DNA from: Desulfatibacillum alkenivorans DSM 16219
GTDB lineage: Bacteria > Desulfobacterota > Desulfobacteria > Desulfobacterales > Desulfatibacillaceae
Assembly (NCBI RefSeq): GCF_900142135.1
Contig: NZ_FQZU01000023.1
Span: forward strand, 30,006 to 94,005
Reading direction: 5' to 3'
DNA length: 64,000 bases
The notes under the pieces were generated by a model. That model ran no database searches. It was not told the DNA's origin and was given only the letters and a program-made list of their open reading frames with translations. Numbering within the stretch: position 1 is the first letter of the stretch; each line of letters starts with the position of its first letter. Made by a program: the position numbers and the translations under genes. This document shows positions 1 to 8,655 of the stretch, one piece after another.

Positions 1-1772
1 CCCAAGTACGTGGGGGCGGCCAGCACTTGGGGCGCTGGGCCTGAGGTCTGGACGATGGGCGCCAATTCCGCCTCTGCCACTTTATATTCCAACGGGGTTG
101 CGGTTCCGTCCACGGTGGCTGTAGGCGGCAGATACTCCTGCATGTCCATGTCCATCTGGAAGGGAAGCTGGAGGCCGTCGGCCGGAAGCTCGGCGATGCG
201 GAAGATCTGGGCGGCCGAGTAATTTTGCGTATAGGCAATTAGCGAATAGCTTTGGCCAAGCGGCGCCTCGCCGGGAATGTCCAGGCGATAGGGTTGCGTG
301 GTCAGCGTATTGGCGTAAACCACCTTGGTTTCGGCGATCACCTCTGCAGGGCTTTGGCCGTAATCCACCAGCGAAACGGTCACAATAGCTCCGTCCTCCA
401 GGTTGCCGGTTCCCGGCGTGTAATCCAGGTTTCCGTAAATGTAGTTTTGCGCGTCCGCCGCTTCCAGGGTTATGCTTCCCCCCTCGTTGTCAAAGGATGC
501 GGAGGTGAACAGCTTGGAGGCGAATCCGGGCGCATCGGCCTGAAAGTAGTATTTTTGCCCTTTAAGAAGGCTGAAGTTGAAGGCTCCGTCCGCTCCGGTG
601 ACATATTGGGCCTGGTATTGCTCGGGCGCAATCAGCAGGATTTCCGCGCCGTTTACGGGGTTCTTGCTTTCGTCCACTATCACCCCTTCTATGGCCGATC
701 TGAGACGGATGGTGATGGGCCCGAGCCACACGTCGTAGATGTTGGTTTCGTAATTTCCGACGCTGTAGATCAGTTCCTCGCTGGCGTTGCCCCGAATCCA
801 GAAGCTGTTGGCCGAAGTGGGAGCCGTGGGCGGATGGTAGGTGATGACCAGGGAGCCGGATATGGGGGCGTTTCCGTTATCCAGGGTGATGCGTCCATAT
901 TCCGCGGGCAATCCTGTATACTCCGTGGAGCTTTCCGTGTTTTCAGCCATGATCTTGAAGGAATAGGTCATGGTGATGGGGTCGCCCGTGTCCGGGTCGC
1001 GGATGTAGTCCCCCGTCTCCGGATCGATGGGATGGGTGGGGGCGCCGGTTAGGGTGTAGGTGACCGGCGGGCTGTTTTCCTCCAGAAAAAAGTGTTCGCC
1101 GTCCAGCCACGCGAATTCGTAAAGCTCCACATTGTCCCGGCCTTCCGCCTCTTCCAGGGCCGCGCCGGTCAGGGAGTCGTCGATCACGCGTTTAAGCTGG
1201 TCGGAAACCCAGGCAGTATGGATGCCCGCAAATTCTCCGGTGGAAGGCGCCACAAATTCAAAGGGATCTGCAGCGGCAACGCCGGTGATGACCGACTCAA
1301 CCTGCAGGTTTGGGCCGATCACCGTCCATGTGTAGGGGGCCAAGCCGCTGGAAGCGGTCATTTCTTCGGTCAGGCCCGGGTAGTAGATAAGCCCGATTTC
1401 TTCCTTGTCCTCCAGCACCACATGGGGGTAGACGTTTACAAACTCCATACTTTGAGCGCCGGAGCCGTCCGCCGCCGTCCAGACAATGATGTATTGGTCG
1501 TACGCCGAGGAAATGGATTTAGGCAAACGCCAGTACACGGTGGAGGCTGTCTCATCCGCACCCAGGACCGCGGTTCCGTCTTCGTCGGAGTAGATTCTTG
1601 TGGTGGCCGGGCCTTCGCTGTACCAGGTTCCCGGCGCGTCCGCGATCACGGTGATGAGCTGTCCAACGCGGGCTTCACTTGGGCTGTATATAATGCCCGC
1701 CCAGGCTTGGGACGAAAAGAGGGTAAGGCAAAGGACAAACAAAACGCCGGTGAGTTTCGCCTTTTTTTTCAT
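1..1772 (-). CDS. Secreted protein with carboxypeptidase-regulatory-like domain (3' end outside window)
   Basis: The frame is open from an ATG at 1772 to the left edge, so about 590 residues are visible and the C-terminus is missing. The first 26 residues form a signal peptide: MKKKAK, then a hydrophobic stretch, then SSQAWAG. The rest is rich in Thr, Tyr, Gly and acidic residues and looks like stacked beta-sandwich domains. Around residues 355-425 a segment reading IEGVIVDESKNPVNGAEI resembles the carboxypeptidase-regulatory-like (CarboxypepD_reg / Cna-B type) fold. An export role at the cell surface or periplasm is inferred; no catalytic motif is seen and the specific function is unknown. 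The gene is divergent from the DHH gene at 2034. Confidence 0.8.
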   Translation of the reverse strand, partial: MKKKAKLTGVLFVLCLTLFSSQAWAGIIYSPSEARVGQLITVIADAPGTWYSEGPATTRIYSDEDGTAVLGADETASTVYWRLPKSISSAYDQYIIVWTAADGSGAQSMEFVNVYPHVVLEDKEEIGLIYYPGLTEEMTASSGLAPYTWTVIGPNLQVESVITGVAAADPFEFVAPSTGEFAGIHTAWVSDQLKRVIDDSLTGAALEEAEGRDNVELYEFAWLDGEHFFLEENSPPVTYTLTGAPTHPIDPETGDYIRDPDTGDPITMTYSFKIMAENTESSTEYTGLPAEYGRITLDNGNAPISGSLVITYHPPTAPTSANSFWIRGNASEELIYSVGNYETNIYDVWLGPITIRLRSAIEGVIVDESKNPVNGAEILLIAPEQYQAQYVTGADGAFNFSLLKGQKYYFQADAPGFASKLFTSASFDNEGGSITLEAADAQNYIYGNLDYTPGTGNLEDGAIVTVSLVDYGQSPAEVIAETKVVYANTLTTQPYRLDIPGEAPLGQSYSLIAYTQNYSAAQIFRIAELPADGLQLPFQMDMDMQEYLPPTATVDGTATPLEYKVAEAELAPIVQTSGPAPQVLAAPTYL

Positions 1773-2033
1773 GTGCACTCTTCTTTTTTTACAGGTTGAT
1801 TATGGTCCGGAATCGCGGCATCCACCCTGATAACCGCTATCGCCGCCGCCCAAGGCAAGGCCTATATAACCAGGAGCGGAGGTTTTTATAATGATTCCAA
1901 TTTTATATGACAGGCATCCATGTTTTGCAAGGATTTTTTGTATTTTTCGGCAATAGCCAAAAAGGTTGTGCACCCAACTGGGGGGTGGTATTATTCGTCA
2001 GTGTAAGCAGTTCCCACCCTGCAAAAGGAGAGT
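1773..2033. other. Divergent intergenic region
   Basis: This 261-bp AT-richer gap separates two divergently transcribed genes and must hold both promoters. A Shine-Dalgarno AAAGGAG lies at about 2023-2029 before the plus-strand gene. I see no confident promoter boxes or operator. Confidence 0.4.
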
Positions 2034-3335
2034 ATGTTGGATATCGCCACCACGCACAATTCTTCCGACTTTGACGCATTGGCCTCCCTGGTCGCCGCCG
2101 GAATTTTGTATCCGGGAGCCGATCTGGTCCTGCCCACCCGGGTGAATCCGAACATCCAGGCTTTTCTGTCCATCCACAAAGATCTTTTTGAAATCAAAAG
2201 TTTCAAGGACGTGGATGTGAACGCCGTTACCCGATTGATCGTGGTGGACGTGAATCAGTGGAAGCGGCTGGAGCGCTTGAGTACGTTGTCCTCCAGGGAG
2301 GATTTGGAAGTGCACATCTGGGACCATCACATGGTTCCTTCGGACATGAAGGCTTCCAAGGTGGTTCAGGAGCCCCTGGGCGCGTGCACCACGCTTTTGA
2401 TTGAGGAAATCAAAAGGCAAAACCTGGAAATTTCGCCCATGCAGGCCACCCTGTTTTTGGCCGGAATTTATGAAGATACCGGCAACCTTGCCTTTCCGTC
2501 CACCACCGCGCGGGACGCCATGGCCGTGGCCTATCTGCTCTCCCATCAGGCGGATTTGAACGTGCTGGAGAACTTCCTCAGGCCGGCTTACGGCGTCAAA
2601 CAAAAGGACGTGCTCTTTGAAATGCTCCAAAAGGCCGAACGCATTAAGGTGGGCGGCCATCGGGTGAGCATTTGCGAAATGGAAATCACCGGCCACACCC
2701 ACGGCCTGTCCCTGGTGGTCCATATGTATCGGGACATCCTGAACGTGGACGCGGCTTTCGGCATATTTAACGACGCGGAAAAGGGCCGCTGCATTGTCAT
2801 CGCCCGAAGCGGCGTAGACAGCATGGACGTGGGCCAGATCATGCGCATCATGGGCGGCGGCGGACATCCGGCGGCGGCTTCCGCCATGCTTCGGGACGTC
2901 AATCCCATCGGCGTGAAAGAATGGATTCTGGAGTTGATCCGCGAAAATCAGCGCTCCACGATATTAATCGGAGATCTCATGTCCTTTCCCGTGGAAACCA
3001 TCGACGCCAAAACCAGCATGAAGGATACGGCCGAAATCCTGAAAAAAAGAGCCATCTCCGGCATGCCGGTCACCGAAGAAGGCAAGCTGGTGGGCGTGAT
3101 TTCCAGGCGGGACGTAAACAAAATCAAAAAGCAGTCCCAATGGCGCGCTCCGGTCAAAGCCTTTATGTCCACGGACATGATCACCGCGCCCCCCCATATG
3201 AGTGTGCCCAAGGCCGCCAGAATCATGGTCAAGCACGACGTGGGCAGGCTGCCCGTGGTGGACGACGGCGAGTTGATCGGCATATTCACCCGGTCCGACG
3301 CCATGCTGTATTATTACGACCTGCTGCCGGAATAG
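2034..3335 (+). CDS. DHH-family phosphoesterase with tandem CBS domains
   Basis: The 433-residue protein begins with a DHH phosphoesterase domain (about 1-150). It shows an HNSSDFDA metal motif near the N-terminus, a VVDV motif and the signature WDHH. A DHHA1 domain follows (about 190-300) with the GGGGHPAAA motif. Two CBS motifs (about 315-430) complete the protein. In this family the same DHH-CBS module is often fused to a C-terminal CCA-adding or poly(A) polymerase domain, giving roughly 880 residues. Here translation stops directly after the second CBS motif. Likely activity is hydrolysis of a phosphodiester such as an oligonucleotide or cyclic dinucleotide, gated by adenine nucleotides on the CBS pair; the substrate is not known. 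The start has a good AAAGGAG ribosome site. Confidence 0.85.
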   Translation: MLDIATTHNSSDFDALASLVAAGILYPGADLVLPTRVNPNIQAFLSIHKDLFEIKSFKDVDVNAVTRLIVVDVNQWKRLERLSTLSSREDLEVHIWDHHMVPSDMKASKVVQEPLGACTTLLIEEIKRQNLEISPMQATLFLAGIYEDTGNLAFPSTTARDAMAVAYLLSHQADLNVLENFLRPAYGVKQKDVLFEMLQKAERIKVGGHRVSICEMEITGHTHGLSLVVHMYRDILNVDAAFGIFNDAEKGRCIVIARSGVDSMDVGQIMRIMGGGGHPAAASAMLRDVNPIGVKEWILELIRENQRSTILIGDLMSFPVETIDAKTSMKDTAEILKKRAISGMPVTEEGKLVGVISRRDVNKIKKQSQWRAPVKAFMSTDMITAPPHMSVPKAARIMVKHDVGRLPVVDDGELIGIFTRSDAMLYYYDLLPE

Positions 3336-3338
3336 AAT

Positions 3339-3368
3339 ATGGGGTCAAATCTACGTTTGACGTTTGAG
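3339..3368 (+). repeat. Copy 1 of the short GGGGTCAAA dispersed element
   Basis: Core GGGGTCAAATCTACGTTTG followed by a second ACGTTTGA unit. It begins 4 bp after the stop codon of the DHH-CBS gene. Five other copies occur in this window (6201-6227, 6779-6808, 36392-36423, 38144-38178, 44047-44078). Confidence 0.85.
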
Positions 3369-3459
3369 TTCAATCCCCTTATTCCACCGGAAGCTAATTT
3401 GGGTTCAAAGGGCTTAGATTAACCGCCTCGATATTTAATTTAATGCAAAGGAGTCCTCT

Positions 3460-3909
3460 GTGCAAAAAGTCAGCGACATCATGACCACTGAAGTTATTTC
3501 CTTTAAGCCGGATACGGACATCTCGGAAGCGGCGAAGCAATTGCTGGAAAACAGGATCAACGGCGCCCCCGTCGTGGACGAGGACGGCAAAGTAGTGGGC
3601 ATCCTCTGCCAGAGCGACCTCATCGTTCAGCAAAAGCGTTTTCCCGTGCCTTCCTTTTTCACGCTCCTGGACAGCGTCATCCCCCTGGTTTCCCAAAAGC
3701 ATTTTGAAAAGGAAATGGAAAAAATGGCCGCCTTCAAGGTCTCCCAGGCCATGACCGAAAAACCGGTGGTTGTCTCGCCGGACACCTCCCTGGAAGACGT
3801 AGCCGCCCTCATGGTGGATAAAAAACTCCACACCCTGCCGGTGGTGGATAGCGGCAAGCTGGTCGGCGTCGTGGGCAAGGAGGACATTCTGCGCACGCTC
3901 ATGCCGTAA
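3460..3909 (+). CDS. CBS domain pair protein
   Basis: The 149-residue protein consists almost entirely of two CBS motifs: residues about 1-60 (VSDIMTTEVISFKPD, then GILCQSDL) and about 88-148 (VSQAMTEKPVVVSPD, then GVVGKEDIL). A hydrophobic linker sits between them. Such proteins bind AMP/ATP or S-adenosyl ligands and act as regulatory modules. The start is a GTG chosen because AAAGGAG lies 6 bp upstream at 3448-3453. It follows another CBS-containing gene in the same direction, so a shared nucleotide-sensing role is possible but not shown. Confidence 0.85.
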   Translation: MQKVSDIMTTEVISFKPDTDISEAAKQLLENRINGAPVVDEDGKVVGILCQSDLIVQQKRFPVPSFFTLLDSVIPLVSQKHFEKEMEKMAAFKVSQAMTEKPVVVSPDTSLEDVAALMVDKKLHTLPVVDSGKLVGVVGKEDILRTLMP

Positions 3910-3996
3910 TACCCCCTCATATTTTGAAGATGTACGGCGCACGGCCGCAACCGCCCGCGCAGTCAAGGGCAAACCGGACATGAGGTTTTATCGACT

Positions 3997-4473
3997 ATGA
4001 AAAAAAGCAATCTCATAGCGCTCCTTGTCGTATCGGCCGCAGTGGGGGCAACAGCCTTGTTCGGGGGGCTTTTCACCGGCCCCAATGTGGCGCCCATGTT
4101 TCAGGATGTCCGAAAGCCTGCCTGGGCGCCTCCGGGCTGGCTTTTTGGGCCGGTTTGGACCTTGCTATACATCCTGATGATCGTTGCAGGGCGGCAGGTT
4201 TGGGTGGCAATGTCCTCCCAAAACGTCCGGACGCCTTTGACGCTGTTTTTTGTGCAGCTTGTTTTCAACGGGCTCTGGACCCTGATATATTTTGAACTCC
4301 GGATGCCCTGGCTGGCCTTTTTTGAAATCATGGTTCTTTTGGGTCTTATTTTGGCTTGTATCAGGACCTTTTGGAGCGTCTCCCGCGCAGCCTCTTTATG
4401 CATGGCGCCCTACGCATTGTGGGTGGGCTTCGCCGCAGCGCTGAACTTCAGCATAGCGATAATGAATCCATAG
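3997..4473 (+). CDS. TspO/MBR family membrane protein
   Basis: The 158-residue protein has five predicted membrane helices. It carries the hallmark TspO signatures: PAWAPPGWLFGPVWTLLY at about 42-59 and, later, NGLWTLIYFELRMPWLAFFE. TspO proteins (homologues of the mitochondrial translocator protein) bind porphyrins and sterol-like ligands and affect stress or tetrapyrrole homeostasis. The family call is strong; the ligand in this anaerobe is unknown. The ATG follows a weak GAGG site at about 3981. Length fits the family. Confidence 0.92.
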   Translation: MKKSNLIALLVVSAAVGATALFGGLFTGPNVAPMFQDVRKPAWAPPGWLFGPVWTLLYILMIVAGRQVWVAMSSQNVRTPLTLFFVQLVFNGLWTLIYFELRMPWLAFFEIMVLLGLILACIRTFWSVSRAASLCMAPYALWVGFAAALNFSIAIMNP

Positions 4474-4523
4474 AGCGCCGGCCGCTCCGGATAACATGAA
4501 CCTCAAAACCTAGGAGTGATACT

Positions 4524-4898
4524 ATGGAAGACATGAAAGCATATTTTACGGAAAACAAAGGCGTTGGCGTTCTATCCACCTCCGGAAAAAGCGGCGAGGT
4601 CAACGGCGCCGTCTTTTCCCGGCCCCATTGCATGGAGGACGGGACCATCGCTTTAATTATGCCGGAGAGGCTGACCTACGCCAACCTGTCGGAGAACCCG
4701 AACGCCCATTATTTGTTTTTGCAGGAAGGTCCGGGGTACAAGGGGAAAAGGCTGGTTCTGACAAAGGTCGCCGAGGAGCAGGATACGGAAAGGCTGTATG
4801 AACTCAGAAGGCGGGAGGGGGAAAAAGACCCGGAAAATCCTCGCCATCTGGTCTTTTTCCGGGTGGAAAAGGAACTGCCCCTGGTGGGCGCCAAATAG
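4524..4898 (+). CDS. Pyridoxamine 5'-phosphate oxidase-fold (PPOX) family protein
   Basis: The 124-residue protein starts MEDMKAYFTENKGVGVLST and continues with an FSRPHCMEDGTI segment and YANLSENPNAHYLF. This pattern is typical of small split-barrel flavin- or F420-binding proteins of the PPOX-like superfamily. The fold binds FMN, heme or F420, and the specific reaction cannot be read from sequence. It lies 17 bp before a flavoprotein gene in the same direction, so the two are probably co-transcribed. The ribosome site AGGAG lies at about 4512. Confidence 0.75.
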   Translation: MEDMKAYFTENKGVGVLSTSGKSGEVNGAVFSRPHCMEDGTIALIMPERLTYANLSENPNAHYLFLQEGPGYKGKRLVLTKVAEEQDTERLYELRRREGEKDPENPRHLVFFRVEKELPLVGAK

Positions 4899-4915
4899 CG
4901 GGAAAGGCGACGGCC

Positions 4916-6151
4916 ATGGAAATATTACGGCGCAAAAAGCGGCCCCGCGTCTTGATCGTGGGGGCCAATTTTGGAGGCTTGTCTGCTGCAAAATCCCTGC
5001 CCGGGAGCTTTCGCGCCACGGTTCTGGATCCATGGCCGTACTTTGAGTTTTCGCCCAATATCCATGAACTGGTCAGCAGGATCAAGTCGCCCCGGGACCT
5101 CAGGCTTTCCAAACGGAAAATCGTCGAAGCCGCAGGGCATCGATTTGTGCAGGACAGGGCCGCAACCTGGCGGCCTGAAGAAAACTGCGTCAGGACGGAG
5201 AGCGGCTTGGAAATTCCTTACGATTATGCTGTTTGCGCTGTCGGAGGCGTTTCCAACTTTTTTAACACGCCCGGCGCCCGGGAAATCGCATTCGACTTCA
5301 AAAGCGTGGAAAACTGCCATGCCATCGGGAAAACCCTGGCTGCGAATATGAGGTCAGGAAAACCATGCTCCATAGTCATTGCGGGAGGGGGCATTGAAGG
5401 CGTTGAAGCTCTGGGCGAGGTGCTTCGCCGATACGGCGATAAGCCGGGGACAGCCGTTCATCTGGTGGAAGGGAGGGACAGGGTTCTGTCGTTCGGGCCT
5501 CCGGGGCTTCATGACGCAGTGGTTGGCGGATGCCGGACCATGCCGGTGTTATTTCATATGGGAACATCCGTTAAAAGGGTCGCAAAAAATGCCGTTGAAC
5601 TCTCCAACGGCGAAACCATTCCGGCTGATATGACCATATGGACAGGCGGGGTCAAGCCCCTCAAGGACCTGGCGCCTTGGGGGCTGGCCAATGAATCCGG
5701 CCAATGGGCGCCCGTGAATGAATTCCTTCAAAGCCCGATGCACCCTGAAATTTTTGTCGCGGGCGATTCCGCAGGCCTGATAACCCCCCTGGGCAAGCAG
5801 GCGTACCATGCCATGGACATGGGCGTATGCGCCGCGCAAAATATCATCAGGCTTTCAAAGGGCGGAAGTCCAAGAAAATTTAAACCCTCGCCAAAACCAA
5901 CCCTTGTCGCCTTCGGCGCCCTGGACGCGTTTTTGGTCGCGGAGTCCATTACGCTCGCAGGCCCGGCCTTGTCATTCGCCAAAGAGGCCGTGTACCAAAA
6001 CGCCATGCACCGGTTCGATCCGGCCTGGAAACCGGCCCGGGCCGCCCATACGGCGGCGCGCCTGACCAGGGCGGGATTAAACAAAGCCCTGTCTTATGCC
6101 TTGTCTCCCAAGGACTTGATTCAATTGGGAAATTTTCGGGTTATCCGGTAG
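4916..6151 (+). CDS. FAD-dependent pyridine nucleotide-disulfide / NDH-2-like oxidoreductase
   Basis: The 411-residue protein has an N-terminal FAD-binding Rossmann motif (VLIVGANFGGLSAAK, about 13-27). A second nucleotide-binding motif, VIAGGGIEGVEALGEV, lies at about 154-169, and an FAD-contacting segment FVAGDSAG at about 281. This is the layout of type II NADH dehydrogenases and sulfide:quinone reductase-like enzymes. I do not see the cysteine pair expected of sulfide:quinone reductase near the middle, so an NAD(P)H dehydrogenase-like role is preferred. It probably acts at the inner face of the membrane. It is likely co-transcribed with the PPOX gene upstream. Confidence 0.78.
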   Translation: MEILRRKKRPRVLIVGANFGGLSAAKSLPGSFRATVLDPWPYFEFSPNIHELVSRIKSPRDLRLSKRKIVEAAGHRFVQDRAATWRPEENCVRTESGLEIPYDYAVCAVGGVSNFFNTPGAREIAFDFKSVENCHAIGKTLAANMRSGKPCSIVIAGGGIEGVEALGEVLRRYGDKPGTAVHLVEGRDRVLSFGPPGLHDAVVGGCRTMPVLFHMGTSVKRVAKNAVELSNGETIPADMTIWTGGVKPLKDLAPWGLANESGQWAPVNEFLQSPMHPEIFVAGDSAGLITPLGKQAYHAMDMGVCAAQNIIRLSKGGSPRKFKPSPKPTLVAFGALDAFLVAESITLAGPALSFAKEAVYQNAMHRFDPAWKPARAAHTAARLTRAGLNKALSYALSPKDLIQLGNFRVIR

Positions 6152-6200
6152 TTTTCCAAGCAAGGCCCGCGTTGGAAGCCTGAACCGGGCGCCAGGCCCC

Positions 6201-6227
6201 AAACGTAAAACCTAGATTCGACCCCAT
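6201..6227 (-). repeat. Degenerate copy of the short GGGGTCAAA element
   Basis: Read on the minus strand it gives GGGGTCGAATCTAGGTTTT followed by ACGTTT, matching the element core with about four changes. It lies between the flavoprotein stop and the acetyltransferase start. Confidence 0.55.
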
Positions 6228-6286
6228 GGCTTTTCGGCGTACGGGCATGGGCCGGTTCTATGCTCAGTCATCCATAGGGATAAACC

Positions 6287-6709
6287 ATGATCAGACCCAT
6301 GAAATCATCCGACATGGACGCGGTGCTGACAATCTGGCTGGAGGCGTCCATAGAATCGCATGACTTTGCGGGCCGCGATTTTTGGGAGTCCAGGCTGGAG
6401 GATATGCGGAATATTTATCTTCCGGCTTCCAAGACCTATGTTTTTGTGGAAGACGTCGGCGTCAAAGGATTCGTCTCTCTCCATCAGGACGTTTTGGCGG
6501 CCCTGTTCGTCTCTCCAAAGGAGCAGGGCAGGGGGATCGGCGGCCTTTTAATGGACAAGGCCAAATCCCTCAGAAACAGGCTGCGCCTTTCCGTGTATAA
6601 AGAGAACCAAAAAAGCGTCCGGTTTTACGAAAAACGCGGCTTTATCGCCGTCCGGGAGCAAAAGGACCAACACACAGGGCGCCCGGAAATTGTGATGACC
6701 TTCCATTGA
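6287..6709 (+). CDS. GNAT family N-acetyltransferase, YjaB-like
   Basis: The 140-residue protein is a single GNAT domain. The acetyl-CoA-binding motif A is present as LFVSPKEQGRGIGGLLMDKA (about 73-92), and the C-terminal NQKSVRFYEKRGF is the usual motif B region. The N-terminal IWLEASIESHDF pattern resembles the E. coli YjaB group. It probably acetylates a small molecule or protein amine; the substrate is unknown. The start ATG follows AGGGATAAACC. The gene is convergent with the Fe-S protein gene on the other strand. Confidence 0.85.
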   Translation: MIRPMKSSDMDAVLTIWLEASIESHDFAGRDFWESRLEDMRNIYLPASKTYVFVEDVGVKGFVSLHQDVLAALFVSPKEQGRGIGGLLMDKAKSLRNRLRLSVYKENQKSVRFYEKRGFIAVREQKDQHTGRPEIVMTFH

Positions 6710-6749
6710 CGAGTCCCCAGGCGCCGCTGTGGAGCGGTGGGCCAGCCTG

Positions 6750-6808
6750 CGTTTGACGCTTGACGGGCTTAAACGCGTCTCAAACGTCAAACGTAGACTT
6801 GACCCCAT
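6750..6808 (-). repeat. Short GGGGTCAAA element with an inverted partner
   Basis: The minus-strand copy occupies 6779-6808. Just beside it, CGTTTGACGCTTGA at 6750-6763 is an inverted near-match (one mismatch) to 6780-6793, so transcripts could form a 14-bp hairpin. It sits between two convergent genes and might act as a bidirectional transcript end. Confidence 0.75.
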
Positions 6809-6815
6809 TGTTGGG

Positions 6816-7901
6816 TCAGGCGCCTGCAAGGCTTGCTTTATAGGCCTCCTTCATGGCCTTGGCGTTTTCCGGCGGGGGCGCAAATCCCGGTTTGCTGACC
6901 ATGGAGATCGCCTCCACAGGGCAGCCCGTTGCGCAGGCCGCGCAGCCGAAGCAGAGGTCCAAATCCGCCTCCGGAAGGTCCTCATCGCCCATGGAAAGGG
7001 CTTGAGGAGGACACCGGTCAATGCAGGTTTCGCACGCCGTGCATAAATCCGGATCGAACTTGGGCTCAAAGCCCGAGTTGAAAAACACGCCCGGCTTGGG
7101 CTTGGCCATGGCGGACTTCACCGCCACGCAGTGCCAACGGTCGCAGTTGCACAAAAAGTCTATCCCGTCCGCCATGTTCTGGCTCATGTGGATGAGTCCG
7201 GCTTCCTCGGCGCGTTTCAGCACCTCCATGGCCTCTTCCCTGTTGACCTTGCGGGCGTTCATGCGCTGGATGGCAAACTGGGCGTTCACGCCGAACTGCA
7301 TGCACACGTCCATGGGCATGCCGTGTGTGTCCTCCCCCCGGAGCATGGCGGCGTGGCGGCAATAGCATGTGCTGACTGCGATGTCTTCGTTCTGCTCAAT
7401 GACGGTCTTTACCTGATCGTAGGTGTGAACCGTATTTCCTCCTTCGATGGCCTGGTCCACGGTGATAACCCGAAACACGGGGAATTCATTGTCAGGCGGC
7501 TGGGTCCGGGCGTCGCAAGCGGTTTCATAGTCGTGGATGAGCCTGGCGATGCGCTTGTCCCGGTCCGACACCCTGCCGGACATGAACTGGAACTCCAGGA
7601 TGCCGGGCATGAACCGGGCGCTCTGATAAAACTGGACGCCTCCCATTTTGACGGCCACGCAGGTTCCCTTGTCCGCCATGGACTCCAAAAGGGCCTCCAC
7701 CTCAGAGGCCTCCCTTCCCATGGATTCGGCCAGGCCGGCGGCCTGGAAGGGGCCGCGGGGCATGGCGTTGTTCACGGCCGCCTCTTCCGGGGTGAAAAGC
7801 TCCTCCACCAGGGCGAAGAACTCCGGGATGTCCATCCCTGCGTATTTGCCGCCGCGTTTTTTCATCACTTCCAGCAGTTCATGATAAACAGGATCGCTCA
7901 T
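6816..7901 (-). CDS. Ferredoxin-type protein with C-terminal 4Fe-4S dicluster
   Basis: The start at ATG 7901 is chosen because AAGGAGCC precedes it. A longer frame reaching 8087 would run into the marR gene and encodes implausible sequence. The 361-residue protein has an N-terminal helical or winged-helix-like region. At about 290-345 it carries two classical 4Fe-4S motifs: CTACETCIDRCP and CFGCAACATGCP. A further Cys cluster (CYCRHAAM, CNCDRWHC) lies in the middle. Similar proteins are common in sulfate reducers, but their electron partners are not defined. The gene lies 121 bp downstream of a MarR regulator in the same direction, probably in one transcript under its control. Confidence 0.8.
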   Translation of the reverse strand: MSDPVYHELLEVMKKRGGKYAGMDIPEFFALVEELFTPEEAAVNNAMPRGPFQAAGLAESMGREASEVEALLESMADKGTCVAVKMGGVQFYQSARFMPGILEFQFMSGRVSDRDKRIARLIHDYETACDARTQPPDNEFPVFRVITVDQAIEGGNTVHTYDQVKTVIEQNEDIAVSTCYCRHAAMLRGEDTHGMPMDVCMQFGVNAQFAIQRMNARKVNREEAMEVLKRAEEAGLIHMSQNMADGIDFLCNCDRWHCVAVKSAMAKPKPGVFFNSGFEPKFDPDLCTACETCIDRCPPQALSMGDEDLPEADLDLCFGCAACATGCPVEAISMVSKPGFAPPPENAKAMKEAYKASLAGA

Positions 7902-8022
7902 TTTCAGGCTCCTTCCGTGGTTTGAAAGTTTTGGGTGGTCTGCCAGTCTTGGGCTATGCTTCCGGTCCGGCTTGCCTTGGTCCGGGGGATATCTCGCATA
8001 CGAAGTAATCGCGCAAAAAAAA

Positions 8023-8433
8023 TCACTGCGCAAGATCCTCCAGCATCCTCCGGAGCAGCATTTTCTCCTCCACACGGAATGAGGCAAGCACTTTTTCGTT
8101 AAGGCTTTCCACCATGCCGTCCAGCGCCGTCTTTTGCTCCATGGCTTGCTCCGTGGGGTGGATCTCCAGGACGCGCCGGTCCTTGGCGGATGTATTTTTG
8201 ACGACCCAGCCCCGCTCGATCAGGCGTTCCAGAATCCCGGACAAGGTGGCGCTGTCAATGTGCAGGCGCTGTCCGATTTCGCCTGACGAAAGCCCCGGCT
8301 CTTCGAACACGGCCTGCAGGACGAGGCATTGGATGGGCGTAAGCCCCAATTCCGCGGCGCCGCTTTTGAACTCCGCGTGAACCCTTTGGTATGCCTTGGC
8401 CATTTGAAACATGATGCAGTCTTTATAATGCAT
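8023..8433 (-). CDS. MarR family transcriptional regulator
   Basis: The 136-residue protein has a winged helix-turn-helix typical of MarR: LTPIQCLVLQAVFEEPGLSS, then GEIGQRLHIDSATLSGILER and a wing with KDRRVLEIHPT. MarR proteins repress nearby genes until a small ligand or oxidation releases them. AGAGGAAG lies just before the ATG. A perfect palindrome TTGTATACAA at 8475-8484 overlaps the likely promoter, so autoregulation is expected. The downstream Fe-S gene is the probable second target. Confidence 0.9.
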   Translation of the reverse strand: MHYKDCIMFQMAKAYQRVHAEFKSGAAELGLTPIQCLVLQAVFEEPGLSSGEIGQRLHIDSATLSGILERLIERGWVVKNTSAKDRRVLEIHPTEQAMEQKTALDGMVESLNEKVLASFRVEEKMLLRRMLEDLAQ

Positions 8434-8474
8434 AGCTTCCTCTGCGTCTCCCTTGCATCAGGGGGCGTAATACT

Positions 8475-8506
8475 TTGTATACAAGATTATTGGGGCCTTA
8501 GGTCAA
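8475..8506 (-). promoter_or_regulatory. marR promoter with overlapping MarR-type operator
   Basis: TTGTATACAA at 8475-8484 is a perfect 10-bp palindrome of the kind bound by MarR dimers. On the minus strand a -35-like TTGACC lies at 8506-8501. A -10-like TGTATA, about 17 bp further on, falls inside the palindrome. Binding there would block RNA polymerase. The operator assignment is inference from position and symmetry. Confidence 0.6.
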
Positions 8507-8655
8507 GAAATTTTTTACAGGCAGGGAATCCCGCCTTTCGCGTATAGAGCCATTTTTAAAAAGCGGCCCGCCGGAGGCGTAACGTTAATCCGTTTTCCCT
8601 TCGCCGGAGGAGCGCTTTTCAGCTGTTTTCCGGCGCATTCCGCCGCTGTACGAGA

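Noticed and set aside
252..1799. Plus-strand open frames opposite the secreted protein at the left edge
   Set aside because: The minus strand carries a continuous protein with a signal peptide and a regular domain; the plus frames have no family features.
2034..3335. CCA-adding enzyme assignment
   Set aside because: Only DHH, DHHA1 and CBS parts are present; the nucleotidyltransferase domain is missing.
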